Source of the DNA: Fimenecus sp045613065
Lineage (GTDB): Bacteria; Bacillota; Clostridia; Oscillospirales; Acutalibacteraceae
Reading direction: 5' to 3'
Length of the DNA stretch: 64,000 nt
Assembly: GCA_045613065.1 (NCBI GenBank)
Contig: JAZLAH010000044.1
Location: 1-64,000 of the forward strand
Made by a program: the position numbers and the translations under genes. The first letter of the stretch is position 1. Each line of letters opens with the position of its first letter. The notes under the pieces were generated by a model. It had not been told where the DNA came from. It did not search any database and saw nothing but the letters and a program-made list of their open reading frames with translations. Below are positions 61,677 to 64,000 of the stretch, piece after piece.

Positions 61677-61697
61677 CGTGATACGATTCGTATCACG
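61677..61697. promoter_or_regulatory. perfect 21-bp palindrome, candidate operator
   Basis: CGTGATACGA, T, TCGTATCACG: ten-base arms with a single central base. It lies 87 bp upstream of the PAP2-XRE operon start and downstream of the nucleotidyltransferase gene. There is no T-run, so it looks like a dimeric protein-binding site, possibly for the operon's own XRE regulator. Confidence 0.55.
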
Positions 61698-61842
61698 TGA
61701 AAATTCAGGTTAAAATACCGTGTACAAGTTCGATAATCTGGAATTTGTAAGAATTAATGCAAAACGCAAAATGACACGTAAGCAAAATCCGCACCCTCAA
61801 AGGTAGGACGGAATGTTTTCATTCATCCCGGTAAATTCTGAT

Positions 61843-62496
61843 TTATTTGGAAATATGCATTTTTGCCCAAACAAACAACTTTTCAGACATTTCATTAAAA
61901 TTTATAGTTCCACCTTTTTTCAAGGTCATAAATGTATCGACAATAACTCGTTCATCAGGTGAAACAACATCTAACAAATCTTTTTGGTGAGTAATATAGT
62001 TGCCTGTTTGCATAAAAATAATTGCCTGCACAACAAAAGATGCCGATTTGTATAATGCTTTTAGAATTTCTTCACTCTTTTCATAAAGCATATTATGCAC
62101 ACAGCCATGATAAATGTTGCATACACCGATTTTTATTGCTTGGTCAATAGCTTTATCGTCAATTAATTCTAACAGGTCATCAAGACTTCCTTTAATAGGT
62201 TTTGTGTCATAATAAAACTGAAAAAGGTCAGACAGTTCCCAATTTAAAATTTCGTTTTTACCTGACAAAAATCCACAAATCAGTTCTCTATCTGGTAACA
62301 TATCCAACATTTCATTATAATTTTGAATATCTTCAGCAGATAATTCATCAAGTATAACGACCATATCAATATCGCTGGTTTCTGTTGCTTCACCACGACC
62401 ATAACTGCCTTGAAGCCCTACAAACCATACTCGTTCTCCAAAAACATTGTTTAATTTTTGTATAAACTCATTTATCCAAATAGCAATGTCAATCAT
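61843..62496 (-). CDS. nucleotidyltransferase-domain protein, aminoglycoside-adenylyltransferase-like
   Basis: A 217-residue protein. The Pol-beta-type active-site motif is GLQGSYGRGEATETSDIDMVV near residue 30 (GSxG...DxD). A helical C-terminal domain of about 120 residues follows. Members include aminoglycoside adenylyltransferases and many of unknown target. The resistance role is unproven. ATG 62496 with GAGGTAA upstream is preferred over an upstream frame extension. The stretch 61590-61842 downstream of it holds the palindrome and a weak hairpin. Confidence 0.82.
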   Translation of the reverse strand: MIDIAIWINEFIQKLNNVFGERVWFVGLQGSYGRGEATETSDIDMVVILDELSAEDIQNYNEMLDMLPDRELICGFLSGKNEILNWELSDLFQFYYDTKPIKGSLDDLLELIDDKAIDQAIKIGVCNIYHGCVHNMLYEKSEEILKALYKSASFVVQAIIFMQTGNYITHQKDLLDVVSPDERVIVDTFMTLKKGGTINFNEMSEKLFVWAKMHISK

Positions 62497-62607
62497 ACAA
62501 ATTACCTCGTACATTCCATATATAATAAGAACATTATATCATATCGCATATATATAAATCAATTTATTAAATTTGTTACTCAATTCCTTAAAAATAAATA
62601 AAAAAAT

Positions 62608-62633
62608 AAAGCATCAGCTATTGCAAATGCTTT
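62608..62633 (-). terminator. terminator of the decayed serine hydrolase gene
   Basis: AAAGCAT (62608-62614) pairs with ATGCTTT (62627-62633). On the minus strand ATTTTTTTATTT follows. Confidence 0.72.
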
Positions 62634-62672
62634 ATTGTGTGTTTACAGGATGGAATGGCCCACTGTAATTTA

Positions 62673-63225
62673 TTACCCTGTAATCAATGGTTCAATATAT
62701 TTCTGAATAAAATCAACTCTATCAAGTATAGTTGGCATAATCCACGGTTTTCATATTTGTTGCTTTATATAAAATTCCCGTAAGGATATGAAGACAGACC
62801 GTCTGATAGTTGAATTCATCCATTAAGCCTTTTCTTCCACCCAAAAAATCAAGGGATGAAAATGTCCAATTGTCACCCCCGCAAACCTTAGACCAAGGGT
62901 CACCTTTACACTTATATGGTGCTCTCATAGTCAATAAGTGTTTAATGGTAACATCGTAAATTGTTTTTTCGCCTCTTTTAACTTTATAGTCAGGGAAAAA
63001 ATCCAAAACCTTATCATCAATACTTTTTATTTATCCTTTGTCCAAAGCAATTCCGATAAGTAAAGATAATATACTTTTTGTGGCTGACATTATATGTGTG
63101 CAATCGTCTGGTTTATAATCATTCCAACAATCAGAATATACTTTCTCGTTATTTTTATATGCCACAACTTGACAGATGTTAGGTTGTTGTTCTTCAACAA
63201 CTCTGTGTAACTCTTCTTTGTTCAA
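62673..63225 (-). pseudogene. decayed beta-lactamase-family serine hydrolase
   Basis: The N-terminal frame (from TTG 63225 or GTG 63240) has SATKSILSLLIGIALDKG, where SxxK is the class-C beta-lactamase/penicillin-binding nucleophile motif. It stops at TAA 63031-63033. The same frame continues after this stop with IDDKVLDFFPDYKV and IKHLLTMRAPYK, ending at a TGA near 62722. A different frame then carries ILDRVDFIQKYIEPLITG to 62673. The whole is about 190 codons against about 300 for intact relatives, so it has a nonsense codon, a frameshift and a missing segment. It is probably nonfunctional. Confidence 0.75.
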
Positions 63226-63319
63226 AAATCTACACCTCACAATAACTTATTTGCGCTAATAATTATATCATACTTTGAAAATAAAATACGATAAATATTG
63301 TTTTAACCATAAAATAATA

Positions 63320-63345
63320 AAAACCCTTGATTTCTCAAGAGTTTT
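63320..63345 (-). terminator. terminator-like stem-loop
   Basis: AAAACCCTTGA and TCAAGAGTTTT pair (63320-63345) with one mismatch; T-rich on both sides. On the minus strand it lies upstream of the decayed serine hydrolase gene, so it may end transcription from the tRNA/rRNA side. Confidence 0.55.
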
Positions 63346-63363
63346 TATGAAAGCATTATTAAT

Positions 63364-63443
63364 TATTCATCAACGAAGAGACTTCATTATTCAGTATTCA
63401 TTTGATAATCCATTCTTCTTTAGTGAATAATGAATGATGAATA
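63364..63443. repeat. 80-bp A/T-rich inverted-repeat element
   Basis: Outer arms TATTCATCA (63364-63372) and TGATGAATA (63435-63443) and inner arms ATTATTCA (63386-63393) and TGAATAAT (63424-63431) are complementary. There is no coding content. It resembles a miniature inverted-repeat element or its remnant. Confidence 0.5.
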
Positions 63444-63465
63444 TTGAAATAAGAATGATACAAAC

Positions 63466-63497
63466 AAAAATCCGCCCTCTTACGAGAACGGATTTTT
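63466..63497 (-). terminator. terminator after tRNA-Asn (rRNA/tRNA operon end)
   Basis: AAAAATCCG (63466-63474) pairs with CGGATTTTT (63489-63497) on the minus strand, directly downstream of tRNA-Asn, with a further T-rich tail TTTTTGTTTG. Confidence 0.85.
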
Positions 63498-63498
63498 C

Positions 63499-63574
63499 TG
63501 GCTCCCCCAGTTGGACTCGAACCAACGACCCTGCGGTTAACAGCCGCATGCTCTACCGACTGAGCTATAGAGGA
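63499..63574 (-). tRNA. tRNA-Asn (anticodon GTT)
   Basis: Cloverleaf on the minus strand: acceptor TCCTCTA/TGGGGGA, D arm AGCTCAGTCGGTAGAGC, anticodon stem TGCGG/CCGCA around CTGTTAA (anticodon GTT), T arm with GGTTCGAGTCC, discriminator G and encoded CCA. Confidence 0.96.
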
Positions 63575-63581
63575 ATATTTA

Positions 63582-63699
<118 letters not shown>

Positions 63700-63753
63700 T
63701 GTATCAACCTTTTGAGCTGATAATTACTAATATTTAAAGACCTTTTAGTCTAA

Positions 63754-63829
63754 TGGTGACCCGTACGAGATTCGAACTCGTGTTGCCGGCGTGAGAGGCC
63801 GGAGTCTTAGGCCACTTGACCAACGGGCC
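63754..63829 (-). tRNA. tRNA-Glu (anticodon CTC)
   Basis: Acceptor GGCCCGT/ACGGGTC, anticodon stem CCGGC/GCCGG around CTCTCAC (anticodon CTC), T arm with GTTCGAATC, discriminator A and encoded CCA on the minus strand. Confidence 0.95.
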
Positions 63830-63839
63830 AAATCTGACG

Positions 63840-63915
63840 TGGTACACCTTCAGGGACTCGAACCCTGGACACCCTGATTAAGAGTCAGGTGCTCTACCAG
63901 CTGAGCTAAAGGTGC
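63840..63915 (-). tRNA. tRNA-Lys (anticodon CTT)
   Basis: Acceptor GCACCTT/AAGGTGT, D arm AGCTCAGCTGGTAGAGC, anticodon stem CCTGA/TCAGG around CTCTTAA (anticodon CTT), T arm with GGTTCGAGTCC, discriminator A and encoded CCA. The remaining 85 bases to the window edge look like rRNA-operon spacer (TTTGTTCAGTTTTCAGGG on the minus strand). Confidence 0.95.
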
Positions 63916-64000
63916 TTATACACCCTGAAAACTGAACAAAGTTAAGGTGATTAATTATGTCATTCTGAGAAATTGTACTGTTTGAACCAAGCATAATGGT

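Noticed and set aside
61843..62496. Confirmed aminoglycoside resistance gene
   Set aside because: Only the general nucleotidyltransferase motif is clear; resistance to any drug cannot be concluded from it.

Overview
The window is about 64 kb of low-GC DNA with strong consensus promoters (TTGACA/TTGAAA, 17 bp, TATAAT), AGGAGG-type ribosome binding sites and many stem-loop plus T-run terminators. It carries a spore germination gene (spoVAD), a T-box, the [FeFe]-hydrogenase maturation set, group II type ECF transporter S components and many glycoside hydrolases. Together these point to an anaerobic, spore-lineage Firmicute of the Clostridia, most likely a gut or rumen member of the Oscillospirales/Ruminococcaceae. 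This placement is inferred from gene content, not from a database match. No phage, transposase, CRISPR array or plasmid functions are visible, so most of the window is ordinary chromosome.

Layout. 1-6.9 kb: truncated PEP carboxykinase, then a minus-strand group of polA, a tyrosine/arginine phosphatase-RimI fusion and tsaD, then a membrane glycerophosphodiesterase. 7.1-8.7 kb: a lone trpB under a tryptophan T-box. 8.8-12.4 kb: tRNA-Pro with a broken copy of its 5' end upstream, then MATE pump, GH43-like protein and an aldolase-type TIM barrel. 12.4-13.1 kb: a gene-free stretch that appears to encode a structured RNA of about 415 nt with its own promoter and terminator. 13.2-18 kb: heterodimeric ABC exporter and a second GH43-like protein. 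18-25.7 kb: alanyl-tRNA editing protein, GH5, fructose-bisphosphate aldolase, spoVAD with two uncharacterised neighbours, YdjC-type deacetylase. 25.8-33.3 kb: secreted and membrane proteins of unknown role, DUF2804, Gfo/Idh/MocA oxidoreductase and a Y-family polymerase operon. 33.4-41.5 kb: amino-acid permease, cysK, proC, mscL, a radical SAM protein, coaX with a probable pantothenate ECF S component, an esterase-like hydrolase and ylmH.

41.5-47.7 kb: potABCD polyamine importer, a divergent GDPD-like protein, then a cobalamin riboswitch controlling a DUF4430 lipoprotein and an ECF S component (predicted corrinoid uptake). 47.7-51.8 kb: TM1266-type regulator, hydE, hydG, hydF, preceded by an unassigned leader RNA with a terminator and a 31-codon ORF. 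51.9-60 kb: secreted glycoside hydrolases (clan-A type, GH16), TspO, ComF, a DUF4434-like protein and a GH36 alpha-galactosidase. 60-64 kb: frameshifted remnant, XRE regulator plus PAP2 phosphatase, nucleotidyltransferase, a decayed beta-lactamase-type serine hydrolase, then tRNA-Asn, 5S rRNA, tRNA-Glu and tRNA-Lys at the edge of an rRNA region.

The metabolic picture is a fermenter of plant or host glycans that imports vitamins and polyamines, makes H-clusters for hydrogenase, and salvages rather than fully makes some nutrients. The most promising undescribed items are the RNA at 12.6-13.0 kb, the leader of the hydrogenase maturation operon, the phosphatase-acetyltransferase fusion beside tsaD, the C-terminal Cys/aromatic tail of the secreted protein at 25.8-27.0 kb, and short palindromic repeats scattered between genes.
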